From the NCBI GenBank assembly GCA_020629175.1, contig JAHDDU010000027.1, positions 1-39,715 of the forward strand: a DNA stretch of 39,715 nucleotides. The letters run 5' to 3'. Made by a program: the position numbers and the translations under genes. This DNA is from Flavimaricola sp. Its GTDB lineage: Bacteria; Pseudomonadota; Alphaproteobacteria; Rhodobacterales; Rhodobacteraceae. The notes under the pieces are model-generated. The model was not told where the DNA came from and ran no database searches. It saw only the letters and a list, made by a program, of their open reading frames with translations. Shown here in pieces: positions 1 to 8,746 of this stretch; positions within the stretch are counted from its first letter, which is position 1, and each line of letters starts with the position of its first letter.

Positions 1-645
1 ACGCTTTGGGTCGTCTCGTTCGTTACCCTTAGCCTCGCTCTCGTTTTCATCGGCGAGCTTGTGCAAACCGGAGGCGCACGGCCGGGCAGCCAATATGGCG
101 ACCCGACACTCATGCCAAGCTTGCTTGTCGCGCACAGCAATCTCACGGTGTTTAGCCTGATAACGGTCATCATCGCCTTTGGGATGCGCGCCGCGTTTAT
201 GCCGGTATTTGCATCAAGTGCGATTGGACGCGCGCCACGAGGCCTGTACCGTACTGTCTTTACGGGGTTTGGAGACTCTTTGTGGAACAACATGTTCGTC
301 CTGCTTTTCGTGGCCGCAGTCCCCGCAGCGGCCGTAGCGACGCTCGATGTAGCCGTTGAGCAGTTTAGTGTGATTGGTCTGCTCGCGAGTGAGTTACCGG
401 ACTTGGTTCTTGGCACGGTCTCGGGTGAAGAGATCAGCATCAATCTTGGATCCCTCGTTGTTGTGATAGGGGCGGCCTTGCTTTCACTTTGGCTGTTTTG
501 CCTGCAATGCGCGTCGGCGGCGCTCAGCTTTGAGGCGGCATCTGGCAAGGGACCAGCCCAGCAAAAACGCACGGTGGCGGAGCCAAAAGAGGACATCGGC
601 GCCCTGCTGCGCGAGCGCATGGCAAGAAACCAACTAGGCGGTTGA
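1..645 (+). CDS. Membrane protein, unknown function (5' end outside window)
   Basis: The reading frame is open from base 1, so the gene begins upstream and only about 214 C-terminal residues are seen. I do not recognise the family. The visible part has several hydrophobic segments: one at the very edge, one after a short polar loop, one near the middle and one near residue 165 of the visible part. A polar, charged cytoplasmic-looking tail of about 40 residues follows. This suggests a multi-pass inner-membrane protein. The stop overlaps the end of the convergent crotonase gene by 12 bases (634-645). An internal GTG at 61 is not needed as a start because the frame continues to the edge. No terminator is visible between the two convergent genes. 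Confidence 0.7.
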   Translation, partial: TLWVVSFVTLSLALVFIGELVQTGGARPGSQYGDPTLMPSLLVAHSNLTVFSLITVIIAFGMRAAFMPVFASSAIGRAPRGLYRTVFTGFGDSLWNNMFVLLFVAAVPAAAVATLDVAVEQFSVIGLLASELPDLVLGTVSGEEISINLGSLVVVIGAALLSLWLFCLQCASAALSFEAASGKGPAQQKRTVAEPKEDIGALLRERMARNQLGG

Positions 646-1248
646 GGCAGCAAACAGCCCCTTGATCCCCACAATATGAGAGGCTTTTGCACTTAAAGCG
701 TCCCCTGCAAGTGCCGCCGCTTCGCCCATGACATCCTCTGACAGGCGGTCAAACAGGCCCCATGACAAGGCCTCTGCCGCTTCGATTTTTTGGCCGGCCA
801 TTAAGATCATCTTGGCCCGAGACGGGCCGACCAAGGCGGCCAGTCGTTTAGGATCAGATGGTTGCGGCAAAAAGCCCAGTTTCATGACCGGGTAAAAGAC
901 CTTCGCCGTTGGAACCGCAACCCGCAGATCACAGGCGAGCACCATACCCATAGCACCGCCTGCGACGGTTCCGTTCAGAGCCGCAATGGTGAGGCCGCCA
1001 AAGGCCGCAATGGCCCCCGAAAGACGTTCCCACTGGGGCGAGACTGCAAGGCCAGCCTTTGCCGCATCAAGGTCCGCGCCCGCCGAGAACACTCGCCCTG
1101 CCCCTGTCAGGATCAGCACCTTTGACGCCTGAGCGGCCAAGACCGCATCGGCCAAATCGCTCAACATCTGCTCGGTCAGGGCGTTGGCCTTGTCAGGGCG
1201 ATTGAGTGTGAGGATGGTGCACTCGCCGTCTTGTCGGATCTCAATCAT
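634..1248 (-). CDS. Enoyl-CoA hydratase/isomerase (crotonase) family protein, lacking catalytic glutamates
   Basis: A 204-residue crotonase-fold protein, shorter than the usual 255-270 residues; the C-terminal helical part is reduced. The oxyanion-hole segment FSAGADL (residues 54-60) and the second-loop motif LNGTVAGGAMG (91-101) are present. Aligned by eye with rat enoyl-CoA hydratase, the two catalytic glutamates (Glu144 and Glu164) fall on Gly101 and Val121. Classical hydration is therefore doubtful, though CoA-ester binding is still plausible. The start is the ATG at 1248, chosen over a longer frame reaching 1380. This ATG overlaps the stop of the upstream SDR gene in an ATGA tetranucleotide, implying translational coupling. 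The pair may act on the same acyl-CoA substrate, but that is only inferred. Confidence 0.8.
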   Translation of the reverse strand: MIEIRQDGECTILTLNRPDKANALTEQMLSDLADAVLAAQASKVLILTGAGRVFSAGADLDAAKAGLAVSPQWERLSGAIAAFGGLTIAALNGTVAGGAMGMVLACDLRVAVPTAKVFYPVMKLGFLPQPSDPKRLAALVGPSRAKMILMAGQKIEAAEALSWGLFDRLSEDVMGEAAALAGDALSAKASHIVGIKGLFAASTA

Positions 1249-1994
1249 AGAACACCGATGGCGCGACGAATGTCTTCTTCTCTCAGTGAGACATCGGCGC
1301 CCAAATGGGCATCCGCCTCGGCGCCACACATCCACACAAGGCATTTGGCCACCCATTCCGGCGGAATGTGATCCTCCCATTCCAGCTGGCTGACCGGGTT
1401 GATGCCGCTGGCCTTGATGTCACGCTGCATTTGCGTGGCGACCGTGCCGGGCGAAAGACCCAGCGCGCGAATACCGTCTGCGCGGTTTTCTTTATCAAGA
1501 CAGCGCGTCAGCATGAGCGCTGCCGCCTTGGAGCTGCAATAATGCGACCACGCCTCCACCGGTCCATAGGCTGCGCCAGAAGAGATCGTGATAACGGTGC
1601 CGCCGCCCTGCTCTTGCATCACAGGGACCGCGGCGCGCATGCCGTTGAACACGCCCTTGACGTTAATGTCTATGACATGGCCCCAGCTGTCTGGGTCCGC
1701 CGTGGACAAATGTGAAATCGGTTCAATGACACCGGCGTTGCCGATCAACACGTCAAGCGATCCAAAGGTCTGGACACAGGCATTCACCGCCGCCTCTACC
1801 TCCCAATACCGGCTGACATCGCAAGGAATGGCAAGCGCCTTATCCCCCAGCTCGCCTGCCAGATCGGCGATGGCCTCGCGCCCGCGGGCCAGCAAGGCAA
1901 CGTTTGCTCCCTCGTTCACGAACAACCGTGCCGCCGCCGCACCAATGCCACGGCTTGCACCAGTGATCAGAACTGTTTTTCCGCTCAACTCCAT
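1245..1994 (-). CDS. Short-chain dehydrogenase/reductase (SDR)
   Basis: A 249-residue classical SDR, an NAD(P)-dependent oxidoreductase of a hydroxyl/ketone substrate. The glycine-rich nucleotide motif TGASRGIG is at residues 11-18 and the NAG motif at 86-88. The catalytic tetrad is Asn111, Ser139, Tyr152 and Lys156 (the last two in YCSSK). The absence of a basic residue right after the second beta strand does not settle NADH versus NADPH. It is the first gene of a two-gene minus-strand unit with the crotonase-like gene, sharing a 4-base stop/start overlap. The substrate cannot be named from sequence. Its promoter must lie in 1995-2137, shared with the divergent DUF2125 gene. Confidence 0.9.
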   Translation of the reverse strand: MELSGKTVLITGASRGIGAAAARLFVNEGANVALLARGREAIADLAGELGDKALAIPCDVSRYWEVEAAVNACVQTFGSLDVLIGNAGVIEPISHLSTADPDSWGHVIDINVKGVFNGMRAAVPVMQEQGGGTVITISSGAAYGPVEAWSHYCSSKAAALMLTRCLDKENRADGIRALGLSPGTVATQMQRDIKASGINPVSQLEWEDHIPPEWVAKCLVWMCGAEADAHLGADVSLREEDIRRAIGVL

Positions 1995-2137
1995 AATTCT
2001 GCCATCCTTATCTTTTCCTCACGGACGCGTGAGCTTAACTAAGCCCCATTCAGCGTCATGTTTTTCCTGACCTTGACCCAATCAGGGCGGCAGGGAAAGC
2101 TAACACAAATTTAAATGATCTGGGAAAGGTCCCTCAT
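1995..2137. promoter_or_regulatory. Divergent intergenic region between SDR and DUF2125 genes
   Basis: A 143-base region from which both flanking genes must be transcribed outward. It contains a short perfect inverted repeat, CTCACG-GACG-CGTGAG, near 2019-2034, and a TTGACC hexamer on the plus strand near 2074. No well-spaced -10 box goes with that hexamer, so I do not call a specific promoter. A purine-rich GGGAAAGG just upstream of 2138 is a plausible ribosome binding site for the plus-strand gene. Confidence 0.4.
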
Positions 2138-3646
2138 ATGTTTTCACCACGAACTCTTTTGCCACTCAGCGCGGCGGCCATGCTGCTTGGGTCAACCGCG
2201 ATCGCGGATGTGACAGCGGCAGACGTCTGGGCCGATTTTCAAGAAAGCCTTTCAGTTTACGGCGATGAACAAATCTCAATCGGGTCCGAGAGCGTCGACG
2301 GTGATACGCTGACCGTATCTGACATTCAGATTGAAATGCTGGACCCGCAGGCTGATATGGCTGTGCGCATGACAGTTGACGCCATGAGCTTTACAGATCA
2401 GGGCGATGGAACGGTCCTGATCACCATGTCCGAAACCATGCCGATTTCGTTCACCGATCTGGAGGGCGAAAATGGTTTGACCGCGTCTCTCCGCACAACG
2501 GGCCTCAACATCGTTGCATCCGGCACACCCGATGAGCTGACCTACGATATCACTGCTGCCACTTATGGGATCACGCTCGACTCTGTCAGCGACTTTGGGG
2601 AGACCATTCCGATTGACGCCGCATTCACCATGAACGGCGTGACCGGCACCTATGTCATCCGTCCTGGCGATATTCGTGAGACTGTGTACGAACTGAATGG
2701 CGACCGGCTCGACCTGTTTGTCGACTTTGACGACCCATCCGAACAAGCCCGCTTCAACATCTCAGGCCAAATTGCCAACTTTGCAACTGCGGGCCGCGCG
2801 AGTGCGCCGACAGATATTTCGTTTGATGATCCCGAAAACGTTGACCTGAGCGACATCGACATCGAAGGCGGCTACACCTTTGGCGAACTTGCCTACGTGT
2901 TTGACTTTCTTGATGGCAATGATGGTGCCAGCGGCACAATCCAAGCGGCCGGAGGCCTTTTGGACCTGACATTCAACTATGATCTGGTGAGCTATGAGAC
3001 CGCTGTCCAGGGGTTGCAGGCGGATGTTATGGTCAACGGCTTCCCCTTCCCGATTAATATTGCAGCGGCCGAATACGGCCTGAACTTCGCCATGCCGTTG
3101 AGCCAATCGGAGGAGCCTGCGCCAATGTCAATTGGCATCAACATCACCGAGCTTGGGATCAACGATGAAATCTGGATGCTGGGCGATCCGGCTGGCCAGC
3201 TGCCGCATGATCCGGTAACCGCGCAGATCGGTATCTCCGGCACGGTCAAGATGCTCTTCGACCTGCTTGACCCAGAGCAGCAAATGGCGATGGCCATGGC
3301 CGCAATGCCAGCCGAGCCGCATTCGGTGCAGATCGATACGCTCAACATTGACGCATTGGGCCTGCAGGTCACTGGTGAGGGTGCCTTTACCTTTGACAAC
3401 ACCGATATGCAGACAATCCCCGGCGTCCCACGTCCCGAAGGTTCGGTGACGGTAAATGCTGCTGGCCTGAACGGTCTACTGGACACGCTCGTCAACATGG
3501 GGCTGGTTCCAGCCGATCAGATCATGGGCGCCCGGATGATGATGGGAATGTTCGCCACATCAACAGGTGACGATCAGCTGACATCGACGTTGGAAATGAA
3601 TAGCGAGGGTCATCTTATCATCAACGGGCAACGGCTGCCCTTGTGA
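2138..3646 (+). CDS. DUF2125 family exported protein (first copy)
   Basis: A 502-residue protein with an N-terminal signal peptide (hydrophobic stretch about residues 8-22, likely cleavage after a TAIA-type site). Its mature start, ADVTAADVW, is typical of Rhodobacteraceae DUF2125 proteins. The rest is rich in beta-strand-like alternating sequence, acidic, and nearly free of cysteine. This suits a periplasmic or outer-envelope protein. The biochemical role of the family is unknown to me. A second copy follows at 3788; they share the start of the mature region (DVTAADVW versus DITAADVR) and the C-terminal block with MRMM or ARMMMGM followed by a STG(D/E)D motif. A strong terminator directly after the stop separates the copies. 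Confidence 0.8.
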   Translation: MFSPRTLLPLSAAAMLLGSTAIADVTAADVWADFQESLSVYGDEQISIGSESVDGDTLTVSDIQIEMLDPQADMAVRMTVDAMSFTDQGDGTVLITMSETMPISFTDLEGENGLTASLRTTGLNIVASGTPDELTYDITAATYGITLDSVSDFGETIPIDAAFTMNGVTGTYVIRPGDIRETVYELNGDRLDLFVDFDDPSEQARFNISGQIANFATAGRASAPTDISFDDPENVDLSDIDIEGGYTFGELAYVFDFLDGNDGASGTIQAAGGLLDLTFNYDLVSYETAVQGLQADVMVNGFPFPINIAAAEYGLNFAMPLSQSEEPAPMSIGINITELGINDEIWMLGDPAGQLPHDPVTAQIGISGTVKMLFDLLDPEQQMAMAMAAMPAEPHSVQIDTLNIDALGLQVTGEGAFTFDNTDMQTIPGVPRPEGSVTVNAAGLNGLLDTLVNMGLVPADQIMGARMMMGMFATSTGDDQLTSTLEMNSEGHLIINGQRLPL

Positions 3647-3663
3647 TAAGAAAAACACCGAAG

Positions 3664-3689
3664 AAAAGCCGCGGTTCGCCGCGGCTTTT
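3664..3689 (+). terminator. Rho-independent terminator after first DUF2125 gene
   Basis: A perfect hairpin with an 11-base stem (AAAAGCCGCGG / CCGCGGCTTTT) and a TTCG tetraloop, 17 bases after the stop codon at 3646. The 3' arm itself ends in four T residues followed by C and a T-rich stretch. Being symmetric it could act in both directions, but only the plus-strand gene needs it. Confidence 0.9.
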
Positions 3690-3787
3690 CGCATTTTCAC
3701 AGGCCATCCTGCGGCAAGCTATCGCAAACGCCGACCACATCGGTATGCTAGGCTTGAGCCACCAGACACACCACCCGGGAGACCTGA

Positions 3788-5320
3788 ATGCGCCGAACCA
3801 CCCTCATCAACACCACCGCGGCAACCGCTTTTTGCTCTATCGCCGCTCATACGGCATTTGCGGATATCACAGCCGCCGACGTTCGCGCTGCCAGTGATGC
3901 AGTGATCGCAGCGACCGGTGGTTCAAGCACCTACGACGTGCGCCAATCCGGGGCCGTGACCACTTATGAAAACAACGTCATCACCTACAGGTTTCCGTTC
4001 GGCTTTGGCAGTGTCTCGATCGAGATGCCAACCTACACGGCCTCCGAACAGGCAGACGGCACCGTCCTGATCGACTATCCAGATGCGTACGACATTGTTC
4101 TGAGTGGCAACCTGAACGGTCTGGGCGCAGGAACGGCAACACTCGCCACGACCACCATAGGCGAACGTATCGTGGCAAGCGGATCCACAGGCGAAGTGAC
4201 GTTTACAACCCTCGCTGACAGCACAAACCTAACGCTCACCAGCTACAGCATAACGAGCGCGGACGTTGCGAACGTCGAAGTTGACCTGAGCGCGTCGATC
4301 ACTGACATGAGCAACACCACCACAATCTCAGTGGGCGATATGATCGAGATCGACGGGACCACCGCCTTTGGCGGCATCGAAACCGTTTTCCAATTCACAA
4401 CGCCCGACGGCGCCACGGCTGAACAAAGGACCGAAGCCCTTGCCCAAACGAGCGCGTCAAGCATGGCGCTCGTCCCCGGCGGCATAGACATCATGAACAT
4501 GGCTGCGGCATTGGCCAATGGGATGAGCATTGAGGCTGCGACGACAACGCAGGGTTCTGCCTCTTCCAGCGTCGTGACATCGGGGCTGGGCACGATCATT
4601 CAGCAGCAGTTGCAGACGACCGGCCCCGGCAATTCAACCCTGAGCTTCAGCCGAGATGGCTTGGACCTGCAAGCCGAAGGGGCGGACCTTGTGGTTGAAA
4701 TGATCCAGGAATTTCTGCCGGAACCGATCAAGTTTGATGTGGCTACCATGTCCCTGGGCCTCGCGCTGCCGGTTATGGCGGATGAGGCTGCACAGGATTT
4801 CCAGTTTGCCATGGACTTGGGCGCAGTGCGGATGGGCCCCGGCATTTGGAACATGTTTGATCCAAACAAAGAGCTGGACCGCAGCCCCGGCGACCTGCGG
4901 TTTGACATCGCTGGAACCGGCGTTTTGTCAGCCGATCTTTTGAACTTTGCTCAGATCATCCCGATGCTGGAATTCGGGCAGTCACCTGTGGAGATTCAAT
5001 CGGTTGAGTTGCGCGATCTGAACGTCGCAGCCTTGGGCGCCGTGGCAACGGCGACGGCGGCGTTTGAACTCGATAACTCAGATCTCTTCACTTACCCCGG
5101 CTTTCCCAAGCCTGTCGGTGGATTGTCCTTTACCCTCGACGGGTTGAACACAGCATTGGACCAATTGGTGGCCATCGGCGCCCTTGCGCAAGACGACGTC
5201 TTTGGGATGCGCATGATGACCGGCATGGTCGCGCAATCCACTGGCGAAGACAGTCTCGCCGGAATCATCGAACTGGACGAAAACGGGGGCATCACAGCCA
5301 ACGGGCAGCGCCTCCGTTAG
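3788..5320 (+). CDS. DUF2125 family exported protein (second copy)
   Basis: A 510-residue paralogue of the preceding gene. An N-terminal signal peptide (about residues 1-25, ending AHTAFA) leads into DITAADVRAA, matching the first copy. Conserved C-terminal features (MRMMTGMVAQSTGEDS near the end, then a terminal NGQRLR) correspond to ARMMMGMFATSTGDD and NGQRLPL in copy one. The middle regions have diverged strongly. A GGGAGACC ribosome binding site stands just before the ATG at 3788. It is separated from copy one by a terminator, so it is probably transcribed from its own promoter in 3690-3787. The VOC gene follows with no spacer. Function unknown. Confidence 0.8.
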   Translation: MRRTTLINTTAATAFCSIAAHTAFADITAADVRAASDAVIAATGGSSTYDVRQSGAVTTYENNVITYRFPFGFGSVSIEMPTYTASEQADGTVLIDYPDAYDIVLSGNLNGLGAGTATLATTTIGERIVASGSTGEVTFTTLADSTNLTLTSYSITSADVANVEVDLSASITDMSNTTTISVGDMIEIDGTTAFGGIETVFQFTTPDGATAEQRTEALAQTSASSMALVPGGIDIMNMAAALANGMSIEAATTTQGSASSSVVTSGLGTIIQQQLQTTGPGNSTLSFSRDGLDLQAEGADLVVEMIQEFLPEPIKFDVATMSLGLALPVMADEAAQDFQFAMDLGAVRMGPGIWNMFDPNKELDRSPGDLRFDIAGTGVLSADLLNFAQIIPMLEFGQSPVEIQSVELRDLNVAALGAVATATAAFELDNSDLFTYPGFPKPVGGLSFTLDGLNTALDQLVAIGALAQDDVFGMRMMTGMVAQSTGEDSLAGIIELDENGGITANGQRLR

Positions 5321-5680
5321 ATGCTGATCGGTCTTGACCATATCCAACTGGCTATGCCCGAAGGTGCGGAGAAAGAAGCTGTCGCTTTCTACTCAGGTAT
5401 CCTCGGGCTGATCCAGATTGCAAAGCCTGCGGCCCTTGCGGGCCGTGGGGGCGTCTGGTTCGAGGGCCCGCAGATATCCGTGCATCTGGGTGTCGAGACA
5501 CCTTTTGCCCCGGCGCGCAAAGCGCATCCCGCGTTCCGGGTCGCATCGCTGGACGCTATGGTTGCGCACCTTGACGCGACCGAGACGGCCTACACCCCAG
5601 ATGCCGATCTGCCGGGCATTCGGCGGGTTTTTGTGGCCGATCCCTTTGGCAATCGCATAGAGTTGCTTGAACGGGTTTAG
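5321..5680 (+). CDS. VOC (glyoxalase/bleomycin resistance/dioxygenase) superfamily protein
   Basis: A 119-residue single-domain VOC protein. It opens with LDHIQLAMP, whose His is a typical first metal ligand. A central HLGVE and the C-terminal DPFGNRIELLE supply the other usual positions, including the last metal-binding Glu. Proteins of this size form dimers with the active site at the interface. The substrate (a methylglyoxal adduct, an aromatic diol, or a drug) cannot be told. Its ATG follows the stop of the second DUF2125 gene at the next base, so it is almost certainly co-transcribed and may depend on reinitiation. Confidence 0.85.
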   Translation: MLIGLDHIQLAMPEGAEKEAVAFYSGILGLIQIAKPAALAGRGGVWFEGPQISVHLGVETPFAPARKAHPAFRVASLDAMVAHLDATETAYTPDADLPGIRRVFVADPFGNRIELLERV

Positions 5681-5722
5681 CCCTCTCTTGCCCCGGACGC
5701 CTATCCGGCATACCTCCGCTCT

Positions 5723-7069
5723 ATGACGCAAAACCTCTCTGACCTCACCGCCCGCCTCCTCGCCGCTGCCACTGCCGCGGGTGCAGACAGTGCCGATGCC
5801 GTTGCCATCAACGGCACCTCCCTTTCCATCGACGTCCGTGATGGCGCGTTGGAACAGGCGGAACGCTCCGAAGGGATCGACATTGGCCTGCGGGTGTTTG
5901 TGGGCAATCGTTCTGCCAATGTGGCCAGCTCTGACGCGCGGGATGAAACGCTGCGGACCATGGCAGAGCGCGCAGTCTTCATGGCCCGTGAGGCGCCAGA
6001 AGACCCCTACGCAGGGATCGCTGATCCCACACAGTTGGCAACGCAAACCGATACGACAGCGCTTGATCTTTATGATCCCACCGAAGAGCCAGAGCCCGCA
6101 GCATTGGAACAAGACGCCCGCGAAGCGGAGGCTGCCGCCCGGGCCGTCAAAGGGATCACTCAGATCAATTCCGCCTCTGCCGGGTACGGACGCCGGGACG
6201 TGCATCTTGCCGCAACGAACGGATTTTCCGCCGGCTACCAGCGCAGTGATCGGGCGATCTCTTGCGTGGCTATCGCCGGGGAAGGTACCGGGATGGAGCG
6301 GGACTATGACTTTGATCAACGCATATACCAATCTGATCTGCGGTCCGCGGCAGAGATTGGAACCCGCGCGGGCGAACGCACTGTCGCCCGTCACGGCCCG
6401 CGCAAGCCCAAGACGGGCACGTACCCGGTGTTGTTTGACGAGCGCATCGCAAGCTCGCTCATCGGACATTTGCTGAGCGCGACCAATGGGGCGATGATTG
6501 CCCGCGGCTCCTCCTGGCTTCGCGATGCGAAGGGCACGCAGGTTTTGCCTGATCACCTCAGCATTATCGAAGACCCGCACCGCAAGCGGACCTCTGCCTC
6601 GCGACTGTTTGATGGGGAAGGTTTGCCGACCACGCGCCGTCATATCGTTGAGAACGGGGTGCTGACCGGCTGGACGCTGGACCTTGCCACCGGGCGCAAG
6701 CTGGGCCTGCCAAGCACGGCCAATGCCGCACGCGGCACCAACAGCGGGCCGAGCCCGTCTGTCACCAACATCGCGCTGACACCGGGCGCGGCGAGCCGTG
6801 AGGATTTGCTGCGGGACATGGGCACCGGGCTTCTTGTGACGTCGATGATTGGATCAACGATAAATCCCAATACGGGCGATTACTCGCGCGGTGCCTCCGG
6901 CTTTTGGGTGGAGAACGGCGAAATCCAGTACCCCGTTGCTGAATGCACAGTTGCAGGCAATCTGCGCGATATGTTGATGCGGATCGTTCCCGCCAACGAC
7001 GGCCAGCCGCATCTGTCACGTGTGATCCCTTCCCTACTGGTTGATGGGTTGACGCTTGCCGGTGAGTGA
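5723..7069 (+). CDS. pmbA: TldD/PmbA family metalloprotease subunit (TldE/PmbA)
   Basis: A 448-residue member of the PmbA/TldE family, which with TldD forms a heterodimeric zinc protease trimming peptides such as microcins and antitoxins. An N-terminal alpha/beta domain contains the typical region with SLSIDVRDGALEQAERSEG and GLRVFVGNR. The C-terminal beta domain contains RGTNSGPSPSVTN and TSMIGSTINPNTGDYS, a hallmark of the family. As expected for the E subunit rather than TldD, I see no HExxxH zinc motif. The tldD partner is not in the window. The next gene overlaps its end by a few bases, so the two are probably co-translated. Confidence 0.92.
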   Translation: MTQNLSDLTARLLAAATAAGADSADAVAINGTSLSIDVRDGALEQAERSEGIDIGLRVFVGNRSANVASSDARDETLRTMAERAVFMAREAPEDPYAGIADPTQLATQTDTTALDLYDPTEEPEPAALEQDAREAEAAARAVKGITQINSASAGYGRRDVHLAATNGFSAGYQRSDRAISCVAIAGEGTGMERDYDFDQRIYQSDLRSAAEIGTRAGERTVARHGPRKPKTGTYPVLFDERIASSLIGHLLSATNGAMIARGSSWLRDAKGTQVLPDHLSIIEDPHRKRTSASRLFDGEGLPTTRRHIVENGVLTGWTLDLATGRKLGLPSTANAARGTNSGPSPSVTNIALTPGAASREDLLRDMGTGLLVTSMIGSTINPNTGDYSRGASGFWVENGEIQYPVAECTVAGNLRDMLMRIVPANDGQPHLSRVIPSLLVDGLTLAGE

Positions 7070-7829
7070 CGACCTCTCTTTGCTGGTTGACGCGGTCCGC
7101 TCCGCCGGGCCGATTGCGCTGGGCTATGCCCATGATGCGCTCAACATTGTGGACAAGGGGGACAATCAGGGGCCAGTGACCGCCGCCGATCTTGCCGTGA
7201 ACGCGCATTTGACCCAGACCCTTCGTCAGGCGCGGCCAGACTACGGCTGGTTGTCAGAGGAAAGTGACGACGACACCGAGAGATTGGGCCGCGAGCATGT
7301 CTTCATTGTCGATCCCATTGACGGAACACGTGCATTTATCGAAGGCAACCACAACTGGGCGCACTCGGTCGCTATTGCCAAGCACGGCAAGGTGGTCGCC
7401 GCTGCCGTTTACCTGCCTGCCCGCGATTTGATGTTTGCTGCACGCCTTGGTGGAGGGGCTACTTTGAACGGCGCGCCAATCTTCGTCGGTGGCACAGACA
7501 AAATCACCGAGGCGACCTTTCTGACGACCAAACCAACGATGAAGCCCGAGCATTGGAAAGAGGATCCCGGATTTCGCCGCGATTTTCGTTCGTCTCTCGC
7601 CTTCCGCCTCTGCCTCGTCGCTCAGGCCCGGTTCGATGGGATGATCACCCTGCGCCCCGCATGGGAGTGGGATATTGCTGCAGGCGCCCTGATCGTCACC
7701 GAAGCGGGCGGCATGGCGACGGACCGCAAGGGTGCCGGGCTGACGTTCAACAATCCCTATCCAAAGACCGATGGTGTGATGGCCACCAACATCCATTTGC
7801 ATCCCCACGTCTTGCGGCATCTGCGCTAA
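7062..7829 (+). CDS. Inositol monophosphatase / CysQ-type 3'(2'),5'-bisphosphate nucleotidase
   Basis: A lithium-sensitive-phosphatase family protein of 255 residues. Metal-binding and catalytic signatures are present: EES near residue 66, DPIDGT at 84-89, and WEWDIAAGA in the C-terminal half. The family hydrolyses inositol phosphates, PAP/PAPS or fructose bisphosphate. A short variable loop and the single-domain length fit CysQ, but substrate assignment is inferred. I choose the GTG at 7062, which overlaps the pmbA stop by 8 bases; a TTG at 7056 is the alternative. Overlap with pmbA indicates an operon. Confidence 0.85.
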   Translation: MSDDLSLLVDAVRSAGPIALGYAHDALNIVDKGDNQGPVTAADLAVNAHLTQTLRQARPDYGWLSEESDDDTERLGREHVFIVDPIDGTRAFIEGNHNWAHSVAIAKHGKVVAAAVYLPARDLMFAARLGGGATLNGAPIFVGGTDKITEATFLTTKPTMKPEHWKEDPGFRRDFRSSLAFRLCLVAQARFDGMITLRPAWEWDIAAGALIVTEAGGMATDRKGAGLTFNNPYPKTDGVMATNIHLHPHVLRHLR

Positions 7830-7905
7830 GCGCCGCTACGTCAGACTACACAGCACCGGGGCCGCGGCCTATCTGATGGAATGTGCCGTTGACACTGTGT
7901 GACTC

Positions 7906-8649
7906 ATGCCCGTTTTTGCCCTGGACCTTGCCGCGCGTATCACGCTGTTCCCACTCATTGTGGGACAGGCCATCTATGCGTCAAAGACGTCGATCAAACT
8001 ACCGGAGCCATCGGGTGCGCGCATGGGCTGTGCAGGGTCCGGGCCAGAACTGCGGCTGCTCGTGCTGGGCGACAGCTCTGCAGCTGGGGTTGGGGTGACG
8101 CAGCAGGCCGACGCGCTTCTAGGGCAGTTGCTAGAGAACCTGACCCCGCATTTTACCGTCAGGTACCAGCTCCATGCCAAAACCGGTGCAACCACCGCGC
8201 AGACGCTCGACCGGCTCGCGGCGTTGCCGGAACAGACGTTTGATGTCGCGGTCATCGGGCTGGGGGTCAATGACGTGACCTCTGGTCTTCGACGCACCAA
8301 GTGGATTCTACAGACCCACCGATTGATCAAGGTTCTGCTCACCCGGTTTGGCGTAAAACAAATCTGCCTGACTGGACTGCCACCCGTCTCCCGATTCCCG
8401 CTTTTGCCCCAGCCGCTGCGCTGGGTGATCGGCAGGCAGGCCGATCGTTATGACCATGCATCGGTCAAGATCGCCAGCCGGTACCGCGCCGTGGACCGCA
8501 TCGCCTTTGACATGGATTTGGAAGACCACATGATGGCCGAAGACGGATATCACCCCGGTCCCGAGGTTTACAGGCGTTGGGCCCAGCTTTGCAGCAATCG
8601 GATCCATGCGCATTGGGACCGATCCGGGCTGTGGATGACCCCCGGATAG
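7906..8649 (+). CDS. SGNH/GDSL-type esterase/hydrolase
   Basis: A 247-residue SGNH hydrolase. Block I is LGDSSAAG with catalytic Ser57; block III is GLGVND with Asn122; block V is DGYHPG near residue 213, with the catalytic Asp-His pair. A hydrophobic N-terminal stretch (about residues 3-24) may be a signal anchor placing the enzyme in the periplasm. Likely substrates are acyl or acetyl esters; a specific one cannot be given. No clear ribosome binding site precedes the ATG at 7906, so the true start could be slightly different. Confidence 0.85.
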   Translation: MPVFALDLAARITLFPLIVGQAIYASKTSIKLPEPSGARMGCAGSGPELRLLVLGDSSAAGVGVTQQADALLGQLLENLTPHFTVRYQLHAKTGATTAQTLDRLAALPEQTFDVAVIGLGVNDVTSGLRRTKWILQTHRLIKVLLTRFGVKQICLTGLPPVSRFPLLPQPLRWVIGRQADRYDHASVKIASRYRAVDRIAFDMDLEDHMMAEDGYHPGPEVYRRWAQLCSNRIHAHWDRSGLWMTPG

Positions 8650-8746
8650 CCTGCGAAAAAGTTTTGAGTTCAACGCTTTGCGCGAGCTTTCCCTTTTCGC
8701 ACCTGTCAACATCCGCTAAGCTTGGCAAAACGATCGGAGCCTTCAC

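Noticed and set aside
1184-1393. Small plus-strand open frame over the SDR/crotonase junction
   Set aside because: Antisense to the coupled stop/start of two well-supported genes, with no family resemblance.
5393-6643. Long open frame (416 codons) on the minus strand
   Set aside because: It lies antisense to the VOC and pmbA genes, whose protein families are clear; its translation has low-complexity Gly/Arg/Cys composition and no recognisable motif.
7889-7894. Perfect TTGACA -35 hexamer before the SGNH hydrolase
   Set aside because: A -10 box at the right distance would fall inside the gene and none is seen; probably chance.
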